Part shown: one piece after another, positions 23,061 through 34,681 of the stretch | Numbering within the stretch: position 1 is the first letter of the stretch | How the letters are laid out: the number at the start of each line of letters is the position of its first letter | From: Acorus gramineus | Lineage: Eukaryota; Streptophyta; Magnoliopsida; Acorales; Acoraceae | Direction: 5' to 3' | DNA: 64,000 bases | Assembly: GCA_030737835.1 (NCBI GenBank) | Contig: JAUJYN010000017.1 | Coordinates: 2,046,001 to 2,110,000, forward strand | Made by a program: the position numbers and the translations under genes | Notes under the pieces: generated by a model | What the model was told of the DNA's origin: nothing | The model's input: only the letters and a program-made list of their open reading frames with translations | The model's database searches: none

Positions 23061-24011
23061 TTCGCTGCCTGTGCTGCCTGAGCTGCCAACCTACCCGAGG
23101 CAACCCACCATCCTGCCCGAGCCACCCTACCACCTCTCACCGGCCACCAATGGCCTCCAATCGCCACCAACCGCCACCAACAGCCACCAGCACTCAAAAT
23201 CACCCCTCCTAACATGCATCTAAGCAAGAAAAGGAAGGAAAGAGAGCTTACCCAAGGAAGGAAAGGAAGGAAGGGAAGTTCGTTTGCTCTCCGTGCACCG
23301 AAACACCTCTTCAAGGACCACCACCACCACGATCTCCTTCAGCCCTCAAGATGGCTGAAATCAGAGGAGAAAAGAGGGCGTGAGAAGGGGTCAAACATGT
23401 GGGAACTAGAATCCGAGACCACCGGAAGGTAGATCGGGACAAGATCTAACCTTTCTCTTCTTTGGATTTTTGGTTTCAACCTCAAGAACTAGGTCAAAAG
23501 AAGGTTTTAAAGAGGGGAAGAGAGAGAAAATCAATTGGGGAAGATGATGAATAGTGGAGGAAGATATTTTAGCTTCACTTATATATAATCCCCACACTTA
23601 GATTAGGCTAACTAGGTTTAATTAGGGTTAAGAGAGGATTAGTGAGTTTTAAGTGAGCTTTGACTTGGGTCAACCCAACCACACAAAAAAACAAAAGGGG
23701 TTGACCAAGTCATGGGCCCACTTTGACCAAGTCAACTCTCCCAATGACTTCTCGCTCGGTCAAAACTCGGATACGCCGCGGAACTGTGAAATTCTGAAAC
23801 GTTACCGGAATTCGATGAAATTTTCGTGAGTGGCTTGAAATGGCACCCAGACACATAATATGCAGTTAGATTTTCAATCGGAGTCCTCAAACTCAGGATG
23901 ATAGCTAACAGTCCAAAATTTTAGCGGTTCCGATCGAAAAATGAAAAAACTCAAAAACTGCCAGAATGCTCCAATGGTTACCAGAAGGCAAAAAGTGACA
24001 CATATATAACA

Positions 24012-25848
24012 TAGCATGGGCGCAACAACTACACCACGCCCTCGAGTCTTATCGCAAGGGAATATTAAGAAGGTGCCCGTTATTAACCCAGACTTAATTA
24101 TACTGAATATTCCAAATAATATGGTGGGAGTAGTATTGCAATACTACCTAAGGCATGCCATATTCTATACATCCATACACATTTCAAACAATACATGCCC
24201 ATACTAGAGGGGCTCATGCAACACAATCATTCATACATGAATACAATACATGTATATAAGCCTAGCATGCAAGATATATACATATTACAGCTTATGCATG
24301 GCCATACTACTTATCTACACAAGTAGTATAGCTAGGGGGCCCCATCGATGCGCGACGCGGGTCTACGCGCGTGGAGCGCATCCCAAGAGGGGGGGATTGG
24401 ATCGAACCACTCACCATACAACCTGGGACCTCGCGCATCCCATCCGACGAGATCTGCAAGGTAAGGGCATCAAATTTGATGAGTAACATCACAATTTGAC
24501 ACTTAGAGCTTACTAGAAATGCCAAAATCTTATACACGCACGCATGCCCGAGTGCCCCAGCACCTACCCGAGACCCTGGGCAACCCCACGCATGGCCCAG
24601 CATGCGCATGCACGCGCGCGCGCGCACTGGCACCTAGCCGCGCGCCCAGACTGACGCCCAAGCGCACTACCCCGTGAGCGAGCGCACACTCGCGCGCGCC
24701 TGCACGCACTCGCCCGCACGCCCAGCGCGCGCTGCCAGCGCCCGCGCGCACGCGCACGCACCCGCCTGCGCGCCCGCCTGCGCCTGCCAGCGCCCCTCTG
24801 CGCGCGCAGGACAGACCCGCGCGCGTGCCCATCACTCCCCAACCCTCCCCCCTTGCCCCTACATGCACCCAACTCAAAACACCTCACATGCATGCCCTCC
24901 CAAACACCCTAACATGCATAAAAACCAATAAAGAAGAGGGAAAACTCACCAAAAGAGAGGGGGAGGGAAGGGGGAGATGTAGGGGCTCCCAAGCGCACCC
25001 TTGACCACCTCGACCGCCACCACCTCTACCACCACCTCCATCTTTGCTTCTCTTCTTCATGGCTGAACCAAAGGGGAGGGAAAGAAAATAAGGGGATCCA
25101 CCATGGGAGGAGGAGAGGGAGGAGGAACAATCAACACTAGCACACACACTCACCTTGCTTGCACTTGCACCTCCTCTTCTTGCTCCTTCTTTTCTCTTAG
25201 GCATTTCATCAAACACATGGGGGGGGGGGGGGAATGTGTGAAAGAGAGAAAGAGGCAAGAGAGGTAGACGTGGGGAGTGGGAGAGAGAGAGAGATATATT
25301 TTTTTGGGCCAATAAATAGCCAAAAGAGGGATACAAATGACCAATTCATCCCTGACTAGAAATTCTGTACATGCTTCACTAGAACAGCCATAACTTTCTC
25401 AATATAGCTCCGAATTGCACAATTCAAAGTCCACTGGAAAGCCAAGAAGATTATCTACAACTTTCATGTTTATGCTCAGATTAAATAACCCCTCCAGCTA
25501 TTCCGAAATGAGAGCTAAACATTGAACAGGGCTGCTGCCAGAATTTTTCATCCCCAGGGTAAAATACCCATAACTTTTACTACATGAATCCAGTTGATCT
25601 AATTCCACTTTTGTATGAAAGCTAACTCAAAACTGAGCATCTCATAATAAAATCATATTTAAACCTCTTCATCTTGGATTTTAACAAAATTAAATCCAAA
25701 TACCAATTCAGAAATGCATAACTTCTAGGAGAAAAATTATGTAGCCAAATTTTCAATCAGAGCTCTCTGACTCCTATAGGTGGCTAAAACCCAAAATTTT
25801 AGTGACTCCCAAAAAAAAAATAAGGTTCCAAATGACACAGGCATAACA
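24012..25848 (-). repeat. TE-1 right LTR, second part
   Basis: Resumes at TAGCATGGGCGCAACAACTA, matching the left LTR from 6626 on, and ends CAGGCATAACA. It includes a CpG-rich tract at 24530-24830. Confidence 0.9.
24530..24830. repeat. CpG-rich tract in TE-1 right LTR
   Basis: Counterpart of 7150-7490, shorter by a few repeat units. Long overlapping frames on both strands are compositional. Confidence 0.8.
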
Positions 25849-27710
25849 AAAGTAACAAAAATTCATAAAATAATATGAAAACACACATTTTTTTCTATAA
25901 AAATAAACTATTAATTAGTAAAAGTTGAAAATAAATAAAGCTTATTATGTATATGTATAAATCATGAACCTAGTATTATTAAAAACTCATATTTTAGAAA
26001 TTTAAATATAGATCTAATCTTTAAAATGAATAGTAAATCAAAGCCCTAAGTTTATGAAGACTCAAATATCCAAATACCTAACATAGATCTAATAATAATA
26101 AATAGTAGATCAAAACCGTGGTTTTTATAAAGGGAAAAATCCATATAACCCCGCTGTAAACTGACTGAAATCCATATAATCCCCTGACTTTTCTTAAAAT
26201 CCATATAACCCCCTGAAAACATCTAGTAAATCCGAATAACCTCCTGAAAAAAAATTTACGTTTACAGATGATGAATATTTTTTAAATATTATGTTTGGTT
26301 AACCCTGTTAGAAAAAACAATATACCAAAAAAAACTACAACGTATTAAAAAATTGAAAAATCTTCAATAAAATGACGATTTTACTAATCCGGGTAGAGTT
26401 TTATAATATATCCAAAGAGAGTAAAATCATTATTTTCATAGGATTTTTCACATTTTTAACCAATTGTAGTGGATTTTTAGTATATCGTGTTTTCAATCGG
26501 GGTTAGCTAAATGCAATATGTGTAAAATATTCATCATCTATTAACAAAATTTTTATTCATGGGGTTATTTGGATTTACAAGGTGTTTTCAGGGGGTTATA
26601 TCGATTTTAAGAAAAGTTAGGGTGTTATATAGATTTAAGTCAGATTTTAGGGGGTTGTATGGATTTTTCCCTTTTATAAAACATAAGAATCTAACAACAT
26701 ATGTATATCAAAACTCTAACTTGAAAAAAAAAACTCAAAATCCCATAACATAAAAATATATTTAATCCTTAAAATAAATCAAAACCCTAATTTTATTTTA
26801 TTTAAAAAAAAACATAATAACCTAAACATAAATCCCATATCACTAAATAAATAACGATAATTTAGAAGAAAATCAAAAGTTAAGAAGATCAGATTAAATA
26901 ACTCTTTTTCTTTCTCTCTCTGTCTCTCTGCCGAACAAAAGACACGACCGCACACCCTATATATATATATTTTTTTTCTTTTACCCGTGAATACATAGAG
27001 AAGCCTTAAATAAGAAGGGAATGTGTACTGTTCACGTGCATATGTCCCAATCCATGCATATGGGCCCTCTTTGGTGCCCTCGTAAGGCCCATCATGGGCT
27101 GAAACAAAGTCACGCCCACATCGGACATCTCACTCTCTTTTACACACACCCACTTAATAATATTTATCTAAGCTTAATATCTTGATTTGATTTTAAATTT
27201 AAATTTAAAAAGTGGTTATTAAAAATATTTAATGGGATATGGATTTAAAAGAAAATAATATTTTAATAAGCAAAATAGGAATTGACAATTAAAGGAAATT
27301 TTAAATTTATGTCCCCATGTATTTAGCAAAACAAATAAAATGAAATACTCAAACCTAACAAAAGTTTATGAAACGACCCATAGATTGTATCATATTTACA
27401 AATCGGTCCTTATCCGAATTACAGATAGATCCCTATAGCTTATTACAAGAAATTCATAATGCAAAACTAAATCCCTGAAAATAAATGACAATGAAATCTC
27501 AAAACTTAATCTTTTGAGCTCCAAAATTTATTAGATTATAACCATTTAAGATCTTGAAGATATTCGAAAGAAAATATATAAAATTTTTAACATTAAGAAA
27601 TAATATTTAAAATTGTAAACTGAAATGAGCCCATAAAGATATACTAAATGGGTCAAAACTTTAAAAGACACAAAATACACTCATTTTGATTCAAAATATG
27701 CTATTTATAT
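25849..27710. other. AT-rich sequence between TE-1 and TE-3; possible right part of a diverged LTR
   Basis: No gene is recognisable. Apart from the MITE at 26132-26671, it holds AT-rich sequence with TATA runs (26957-26972) and a segment near 27030-27150 (ATGCATATGGGCCCTC, GGGCTGAAACAAAGTCACGC) of the kind seen near the transcription-control end of plant LTRs. It may continue the candidate LTR at 3056-4821. That rests on composition and position only. Confidence 0.35.
26132..26671. mobile_element. Mutator-like MITE with 9-bp target duplication
   Basis: The element begins GGGAAAAATCCATATAACCC and ends with an inverted counterpart, GGTTGTATGGATTTTTCCC. The inverted arms extend for roughly 90 bases on each side, with the phrase ATCCATATAACCCCCTGA recurring in the left arm. 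It is flanked by a perfect 9-bp direct repeat TTTTATAAA (26123-26131 and 26672-26680). A 9-bp duplication with long GGG-starting inverted repeats is typical of the Mutator superfamily. The 540-bp body has no transposase, so it is non-autonomous. Confidence 0.9.
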
Positions 27711-30700
27711 TGTCACGCCACAAGGTGGCCATCCCCGAGACGCGACAATATATAAAATATCAGCTATCAAGTACAAGAGGTCAACAACGACTCTAATAAT
27801 TAACACACAAGCTGGCAAAGCAATAATAACTGATAACTCAACTGAAAAGCGGAAGCATAAAAATATCAATAAGTCTGTAAACCAAAAATATCATTACAGA
27901 CACGAATACACAATCAATGTCCTGCGAGAGCCAAATCTAGTCCAAATAAAATACAACTTGTGCCACATGCACAATTTACAATAAATAAAATGACTCTAGG
28001 ACTGCTGACAACCTCGCACTCGTCACCCGCCGGATAGAACGTTCCACGCACATAAGACCACACCACAGGGAAGCTCTAGCTCCACGCCCAACACTGCCCC
28101 TGAAAAGAAACAGTATGCGAGGGGTGAGCTACAAGTTCAGTGAGTGGCTGAAAACCAATCACCATTACAACATTTCAATGTTAAGGCAATTTCCTTTCAA
28201 GGAAAACATGGGTGGAAACCCAATGGATAACAAGCTCACGCGGCGGCGCGACCAACCTCACCCTCACTCTCACTCACGGAGGGAGACTCTTGGGACTCTT
28301 GGGGAGAGACCATGCCATTTGTCGAGGAGACGCGGAATTACTGGTCCACACAACACTACTAGATTATCTACATCGAGATAACTGCCCAACGATGTCTTTG
28401 AACATCGATACATAACTAGACCCAACAACTATGGGAACGAATGAACAACGAATGGGTCACGGGGCGACGTGACTTTAACTCATCCCCCGCCCTTGCCCCG
28501 AAGGAAAACTCGTGGGACACTCGAGGAGAAATGAAGGTTAACCATAACACCTAGTGTTACTAGATAACCTAACCAACTAGTCCCTCTTCTACGAGGCAGA
28601 GCTATACTACGATACCTCAAGCGTTAGGAGTAGCATACCCAGAGTATACTCGATGGGTATAAGGGTCACGTGACGACATGGCTCAACTCGTCCTCACCCT
28701 AGCCCCTGGAGGGGTGACCCTAGGGACTTTTGGGATAATCCTTATGCTCTACACCCTTCATCATCCGGTTGCCCTCTTCCGGGTAGCCTCTACTTGGTAT
28801 ACTCCCATGATCAGCACATCTACGACGCATCGGTAGTACCTACAGGTGGGAGTACCTACAGGTGGGAGCCCTCTGTCAGGGCAGCTTCAGCACGGATCCA
28901 ACAAAGGGGAGAACGACTCCACACTCGCAATATCATTCGGTAGCCCTCTCCCGCTTAGCCTCTACCTGTCGGCCTTTCACGATCGGTACATAAGCCAGAT
29001 GTGTACCGCGATACACATCGGTAGCACCTACAAGTGGTGGCACCAAACAGGACAGCTTCGACGTTGGGTAGTTTCGACGCACGACGATGTCAGGAGGAAG
29101 CACCCCACGCTTGCAAAGCGAACCCTATGGGAAAGTCAACTACTCTCGATAATCATATATCGACGATAATGAATACTCTTGTACTCCCACACGAGTGCGT
29201 CGCTCAGACGCGAGGTTACCTTTCCTCTCATGTAGAAATAAGCCCAAGGCACATAACCCAATAGGCGGTTCATACACACGCCTAGCACGGGTAGGCCTAA
29301 CTTAATGCCATAGCCACTGGTTTAACAAAATGGTACAACAATGACTCCTCCTGAATTCCATTCAAGTGCATCACTTGGATGTAGGGTGGCGATTATATCG
29401 CTCGCGCTCTACCTAATGAGGTACAACCTAACAGCGGGTCGTACCCACACCTGTTTGAGATAGGCCCAATTAGTTTTAACATGCGCGATAACATATGATT
29501 AATTATAGGGTACTCCCTAACACGAATATACATCATAGACAATAAATCATGCAACATACATACAAGGCACATGCATATGAGGCACATTAATTATATAAGC
29601 ATACAAGGTATAACTTAAGCATGCGTTGGATATCACCAACTTAAAAGGGAAGGGTTAAGCGCGATCTCACCCAACAACTGGTGCATGTCGATAATCCCAA
29701 GCGGACCTGAATCAAGTAGGAACCATATCTACTTACTCAGTTTACGCAAAGAGAAAGGGCGAGAGAGAGGGAAAGTCTCATCCTCTTCGGAAACTGGTGA
29801 TAGCTTTGCCCCAACAAGATGGGTGCAATAGCCATACCACGTCCTCCAATCTTATGACTAGGGAATATTAAGTATGCACCCGGTTATTAACCCAGGTTTA
29901 ATCATGCTAGATATTACTAACATAGGGAGGTAGTACTATAAATGGGGACTACCTAAGGCATGCATATTCTATACATTCATATTAACACATATCACACATG
30001 CCCATACACGAAGGGCGCATGCGACTCAGTCATTCATACATGAATACTATACATGCAATATAAGCCTAGCATGCAAGATATCTAACATATTTAGGGTGCA
30101 AAGAATCCCCATGGATGCGCGATGCACGACTACATACATCGAGCGCATCCCGAAGGGTTGGATCGAACCACTTGCCTAACGACCCATTCATCACGAGTTC
30201 TACCAACGAAAGCTGCAAAACACGACCAATGAAGCTCAAGTAAAATATGGAATCTTCTGACACACATATAAGCCTACTTTATGAAGACCCTAACTCTTGA
30301 TATGTTCCACAACATGCATAACAACTCCTTGACACACAATCGATCAAAACTGCTAAACCTGCTGCAACCAGCCCTACTATTTGATCTCCACAGCATCAAA
30401 TACACATCCAAAACTTATGAAATAAATCATACACATTCTTTGACATGCTGGGATCATAATCCATACAGACATTAAAACCTAATTTTGCCTCTACAAGCCC
30501 GAAATGAATTATTTCCATAAGCAGGTCAATTCCCACACGAATCTGGACAGGCCATGCAAAACAGGTTCTAACTTACAACACATATATCATAATGACTCCA
30601 AATTTCATATATAACAACTAGAAACATAGATGATCATATCACATGATGACACAATCCAAAACATATGCCTCTAATTACTAGATTCATAGAGATCTTCATA

Positions 30701-31426
30701 AGACAGAGATATACCTTACCATAAGAGGGGGAGGGAAATGGGGAGATGCGGGGTTCTCGACACACCCACGACCACTCAACCACCACCACCACTGCCACCA
30801 CCTCATCAGCATCTCTTCAAGCCCTTCATGGCTGAAACTAGAGGTGTAAAGGGGCATGAGAGGGAGATGGATAGAAGAGAAACAACAACAACAACACACA
30901 TACTCACCCTTTTTCACTCTTTCATGTTCTTCTTCTTCTTCTTTTCCTTCTTTACACACACACACACACACAAACAGAGAGGGAGAGGGAGAGACGAGAG
31001 TGAAAGAGAGTGAGAGAGTGAGGGATTTCTCTCATGGGGGGGGGGGGGGGGGAGAGAGAAAAATGTGGGGGTGAACCTAATCTAAACTCACCCACTAACA
31101 CTCTAAATAACCAAGTGGTTGCTTCACCACTAAGCAAAGGGTGGTAAGTTTACCAAACTTCACCACAACATCAAAAATATCTCACACTATTTGACCAACC
31201 AAACCAGGAACTCTCAAAACCCGGATACGGTTCGGAACTGCATATTTTTCAAAACGTTATCGGAATTCGATGAAATTTTTATGGGTAGTACAAAATGGTA
31301 CCAGGACCCATAATATGCAGTTAGATTTTCAATCAGAGTACTCAAACTTTCGCAGGTAGCTAAAAACTAAAATTTTAGTTACTCCGATCAAAAAAATATA
31401 AGGCTCCAAATGACACAGGCATAACA
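27711..31426 (-). repeat. TE-3 left LTR (3716 bp)
   Basis: Starts TGTCACGCCACAAGGTGGCC and ends CAGGCATAACA. It carries the GGGGTGAGCTACAAGTTCAG motif (28122 on), a CCCTCAC block (28259-28275), a purine-rich stretch with an (AC)n run (30955-30972) and a G17 run (31037-31053). It lacks the CpG-rich tract of the other LTR types: 30000-30700 is AT-rich instead. Confidence 0.88.
30955..31053. repeat. Simple repeats: (AC)n, GAGAGA and poly-G in TE-3 LTR
   Basis: ACACACACACACACACAC is followed by GAGAGGGAGAGGGAGAGA, GAGAGTGAGAGAGTG and a run of 17 G. Counterparts occur at the same LTR position elsewhere, such as the CT and C runs at 62590-62710 in the inverted LTR. Confidence 0.8.
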
Positions 31427-31441
31427 TTCTCCCCCTCTTAG
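31427..31441 (-). other. TE-3 polypurine tract
   Basis: The minus strand reads CTAAGAGGGGGAGAA next to the LTR, interrupted by one A compared with TE-1 and TE-2. Confidence 0.8.
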
Positions 31442-31539
31442 GAAATTTAGTCCTCAAAATTTAAGGAAACCCAAAGGGAAGACCGAATGTAGCAAGTATC
31501 ACGCATAGACCTTTTGCTCCCAAGTGTTCTATGCACCAG

Positions 31540-32880
31540 ACTAGCGCTACCGACACACTTTAATCAAAGGAACAGTCTTAGTATGGAGCGTCTTCTCACG
31601 TTGGTCCTTGACCTCGATCCACTGCTCAATGAATGACAAATCCAGCTCGAGGACGAGGCGGTCGAACAGAATGACATGAGCTGGATCTTGGATATAACGC
31701 CTCAGCTACGAGACAAGGACGACGCCGTGGGCATAAGCTAGCTGTGGGGGAAAGGCTACATGACAATCCACCTCCCTAATCCACTCAAGGACGAGAAGCA
31801 GTCCGATGAAGGGCCGACTCAGCTTGCCCCAAATGTTGAAACAGAGGATGCCCTTAAACTGGGACACCTTCAAGAAAACATGGTCACCAAACCCGAAGGT
31901 AAGCTCCTGGCGACGATGACCTGCGTAGCCCTTCTATCAGTTCTGGGAGGTGCGGATGCACACACGAACCAACCTGGCCACCGCAAGGTCAAATAAATAA
32001 CTTATGGCCCCTCCTACTGGCGCTCTTCAACCGTCCCAACACTAGGGAGGTATAAAACTGCACCCGTAGAGTGCCTTTTACAGTACCATAAGGATGCTCG
32101 AATGGCAGTTGTCTTGCAGGCATACTCCACCAAATGGGTGGTGCCTCACCCAACTGCCCCAAGTCGAGCACGCAAGCACTTAGTGTGTCATCCAAGGTCT
32201 GAATCGTCCTCTTTGCTTGGCCATCCATTGGCAGCAAAACGCTGTACTTATATGGAGGCTAGCGCCAAAGCCTGCTGAAGACTACGCCAGCACTCCAAAG
32301 TAACCCTCATGTCTCAACCCGAAATAGCGCTGACCGGAGTGCCATGAAGACGAACAATCGCGAAGGTGAATACCCACGTCAAAGCGCTTAGAGACCCAGT
32401 CAGTCGGATATGGAGGGAAACGCGGACTTAGTCAGTCAGTCAATGATCACCTAGACGGCATCACAACCCGAACGTGACTTGAGCGAGCCCACAATAATCC
32501 ATGATAACCCACACCCACGTCCACTGAGGAATCTAGATGGACTGACGCTTTCCAACGCGATGATGATTCTCGAACTTTGCCTGAGGGCATGCCATCCTGG
32601 GGAAACAAGGTCACCCATATTTCATTTTCATCGCGCCACTAGCAATCTCAACGAAGACTACCTCAAAGTAGTCCACAGAGGCCCAATAAAACTTTTGAGA
32701 TCCACGAAGGCATTTGTCAACCCCGACAGCAGTACTTAAAACTCGTAGTGCCTGAAACGGTCACGAAGGCCATCAACGGAATGCCCGACTCTCGGATCTC
32801 CAATTTGGGGTACCCTGCGCGAAGATCGATCTAAGAGAAGACACTTGCTCCTAGAGATGGTCTGACAAATCATCAATTCG
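31540..32880 (-). pseudogene. TE-3 pol remnant: integrase and RT fragments
   Basis: On the minus strand, 31989-32237 keeps an integrase core end (MDGQAKRTIQTLDDTLSACV). About 31560-31980 corresponds to the integrase C-terminal part, and about 32680-32880 to RT (FVNPDSS is visible on the reverse frame). All pieces are frameshifted. The fragments and gaps match TE-1 (8560-9990) closely, for example GACGAGAAGCAGTCC against GACGAGAAACAGTCC. Confidence 0.82.
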
Positions 32881-34119
32881 CGGCAAGGGTTACTTGATCT
32901 TCAACCTCCACGGGGAGATCAAAATAACTCATCGAACAATTAAGTCCAAATTCTACTCCTCGAGCATGGCTGGCGCTCATGATGACACTTACACACTGGG
33001 TAAGACGCTCAACCGCACTTAATCCGCAAGACACGCAACAGGAGGTCGTCGAACTACCCCGACAACGCCTATGCGAAGTTATCTACCTGATATGGCGGTT
33101 GAGTCCCATCATGAACGCTAGCATCATGTCTCCTCATTTGAGACCAATCTGGGGGCAAAACGTGACAGCATCAAGAACTGTGCTTCACATGCCTCCACCG
33201 ACTGGTTGTCCAACTACAACCATTGGAACTCCAGCATCCTACACTCAATGGGCAGATTAATCATAGGGAGTCCACGCTCTCGACATCAACTGGTAGCACT
33301 CTCCCGGCGTGGCCTGTACCTTGTAACCTCCCATGCCCACTATCTCTACCATATGGGCGCACCAACAAGCATCCTGGATAATATCTGGGAGCACCTCACA
33401 GGGCTCTAGCTTCAACCAGATGGCTACAAAGCATGATGATATATTGAAGTGACTCTAGATGTGGCTATGGAACCCAGTCCATAAGCAATCGCCCACCAAG
33501 CTGCAAAAGGACCCACCCAATCCCGATCGTACACAACACCACTTGCTACAGCACCTTCCAAGCGAGAGGGCAAGGTGATCATCAAATAGATATTCAAAGA
33601 TTTTCCCTGACTGGGGGAAAAAGAACACCTTGGGAGGGCACCATGAGGTCCCGAAATAGGATATCCCAACAACCAAACAAGGAACACGGAGTACCCTAGC
33701 CCGGGTCTCAATGATGACCCCGCAAGGCCCCTTAATCCCAATCAGGAAAACAGAACAAGACATCGCCCATTAATGATAAAAACACCACATCCTCAAAACT
33801 TCAAACTGGAGCCACACGCGAACTCCGTGGTTACCAGCAATACCGATGCACGGGAATGAAGCTAAGACGCGATCAATGCCTTAGAAATTGCAACCAATTC
33901 ATCACTACCATACTACTCGGCTGGAATTTGTTGCCCAAGCCTTAATCCCACAACAAGGACCCAACAACTGATCCTATTCAGTTGACCCAGTCGACAACTT
34001 AAAGGGAGTCCAGGGGTGGCAACATCCACAGGTGCGAGAAGGCATGTCAGCAACCTAAGATAAACTTAACCAGAGTACTTGGAAGACAATCCTAAGATTC
34101 ATCTATATGACTAGACTTT
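32881..34119 (-). other. TE-3 internal non-coding region; primer site deleted
   Basis: Collinear with TE-1 9991-11220, including the module (33615-33731). Just inside the right LTR the text runs CTATATGACTAGACTTTTGT, whereas TE-1 has about 30 more bases there holding the tRNA-Met site. The primer binding site has therefore been lost by a small deletion, which would prevent reverse transcription of this copy. Confidence 0.75.
33615..33731 (-). repeat. Recurrent ~115-bp module, copy 4 (TE-3 internal)
   Basis: Starts GGGAAAAAGAACACCTTGGG and ends GGCCCC. It sits between inverted arms TTTTCCCTGACTGGG (33601-33615) and CCCAATCAGGAAAA (33737-33750), so the module plus flanks could form a hairpin of about 150 bases. 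Confidence 0.85.
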
Positions 34120-34649
34120 TGTCACGCCCCAGGGCGGCGGCCGTCCGCGAGATGCGGCAAAATATAAAGTATCAGCTATCAAGTACAAGAGATCAACAAT
34201 GACTCCAATAAATAACACACAAGCTGGCAAAGCAATGATAACTGATAACTCAACTGAAAAGCGGAAGCATAAAAATATCAATAAGTTTGTAAACCAAAAA
34301 AATTATTACAGACTCGAATACACAATCAATGTCTGGGAGAGCCAAGTCTAGTCCAAATAAAATACAACCTGTGCCACATGCACGATTTACAATACATAAA
34401 ATGACTCTACGACTGCTGACAGCCTCGCACTCGCCACCCGTCGGACATAACATTTCATGCACATAAGACCACGCCATAGGGAAGCTCCAGCTCCGTGCCC
34501 AACACTGCCCCTGAAAAGAAACAGTATGCGAGGGGTGAGCTACAAGCTCAGTGAGTGGCTGGAAACCAATCACCATTACAACAGTTCAATGTCAAGGCAA
34601 TTTCCTTTCAAAGAAAACATGGGTGGAACCCAAGTGGCAGCGCGACCAA

Positions 34650-34681
<32 letters not shown>

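Larger units (their letters stand above)
13015..24011 (-). mobile_element. TE-2: near-complete Tekay-lineage Ty3/Gypsy chromovirus
   Basis: LTRs at 13015-16036 and 20894-24011 bound an internal region of about 4.86 kb that holds, in minus-strand order, primer site, gag with a CCHC knuckle, protease, RT, RNase H, integrase and a damaged chromodomain. The order PR-RT-RH-INT defines Ty3/Gypsy. The chromodomain position and the integrase zinc-finger wording ([16 protein letters not shown]) fit Tekay/Del. It is inserted in the right LTR of TE-1. The flanks GCTTT and TAGCA do not match, so no target duplication is visible. The lesions (one stop, several small indels) mean this copy is not autonomous. 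Confidence 0.93.
20894..24011 (-). repeat. TE-2 right LTR (3118 bp; 5' LTR in element sense)
   Basis: Starts TGTCACGCCCC and ends CACATATATAACA, collinear with 13015-16036. It is about 100 bases longer, mainly through an extra GCGCACCACTAGCTCGCCCA-like unit in the CpG-rich tract (about 22730-22790). In element sense this LTR would drive transcription from its U3, the AT-rich right end; I cannot place a TATA box with confidence. Confidence 0.92.
4822..25848 (-). mobile_element. TE-1: Tekay-related Ty3/Gypsy retrotransposon, reduced internal region, split by TE-2
   Basis: Two copies of an LTR of about 3.65 kb bound this element: 4822-8471, and 11221-13014 joined to 24012-25848. TE-2 lies inside the right LTR. 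Removing TE-2 (13015-24011) leaves a right LTR of 3631 bp against 3650 bp on the left. Flanking 5-mers are AAAAT (4817-4821) and AAAGT (25849-25853), a 4/5 match consistent with an aged target duplication. The polypurine tract next to the left LTR and the tRNA-Met primer site next to the right LTR show the sense strand is minus. The internal region is only 2749 bp and holds fragments of RT and integrase, so the element cannot supply its own proteins. Confidence 0.9.

Noticed and set aside
4822-25848. Reading TE-1 and TE-2 as one element with four LTRs or as a tandem array
   Set aside because: The LTR subfamilies differ, and the two halves of the TE-1 right LTR join at 13014/24012 with only seven bases missing, so TE-2 is a nested insertion.
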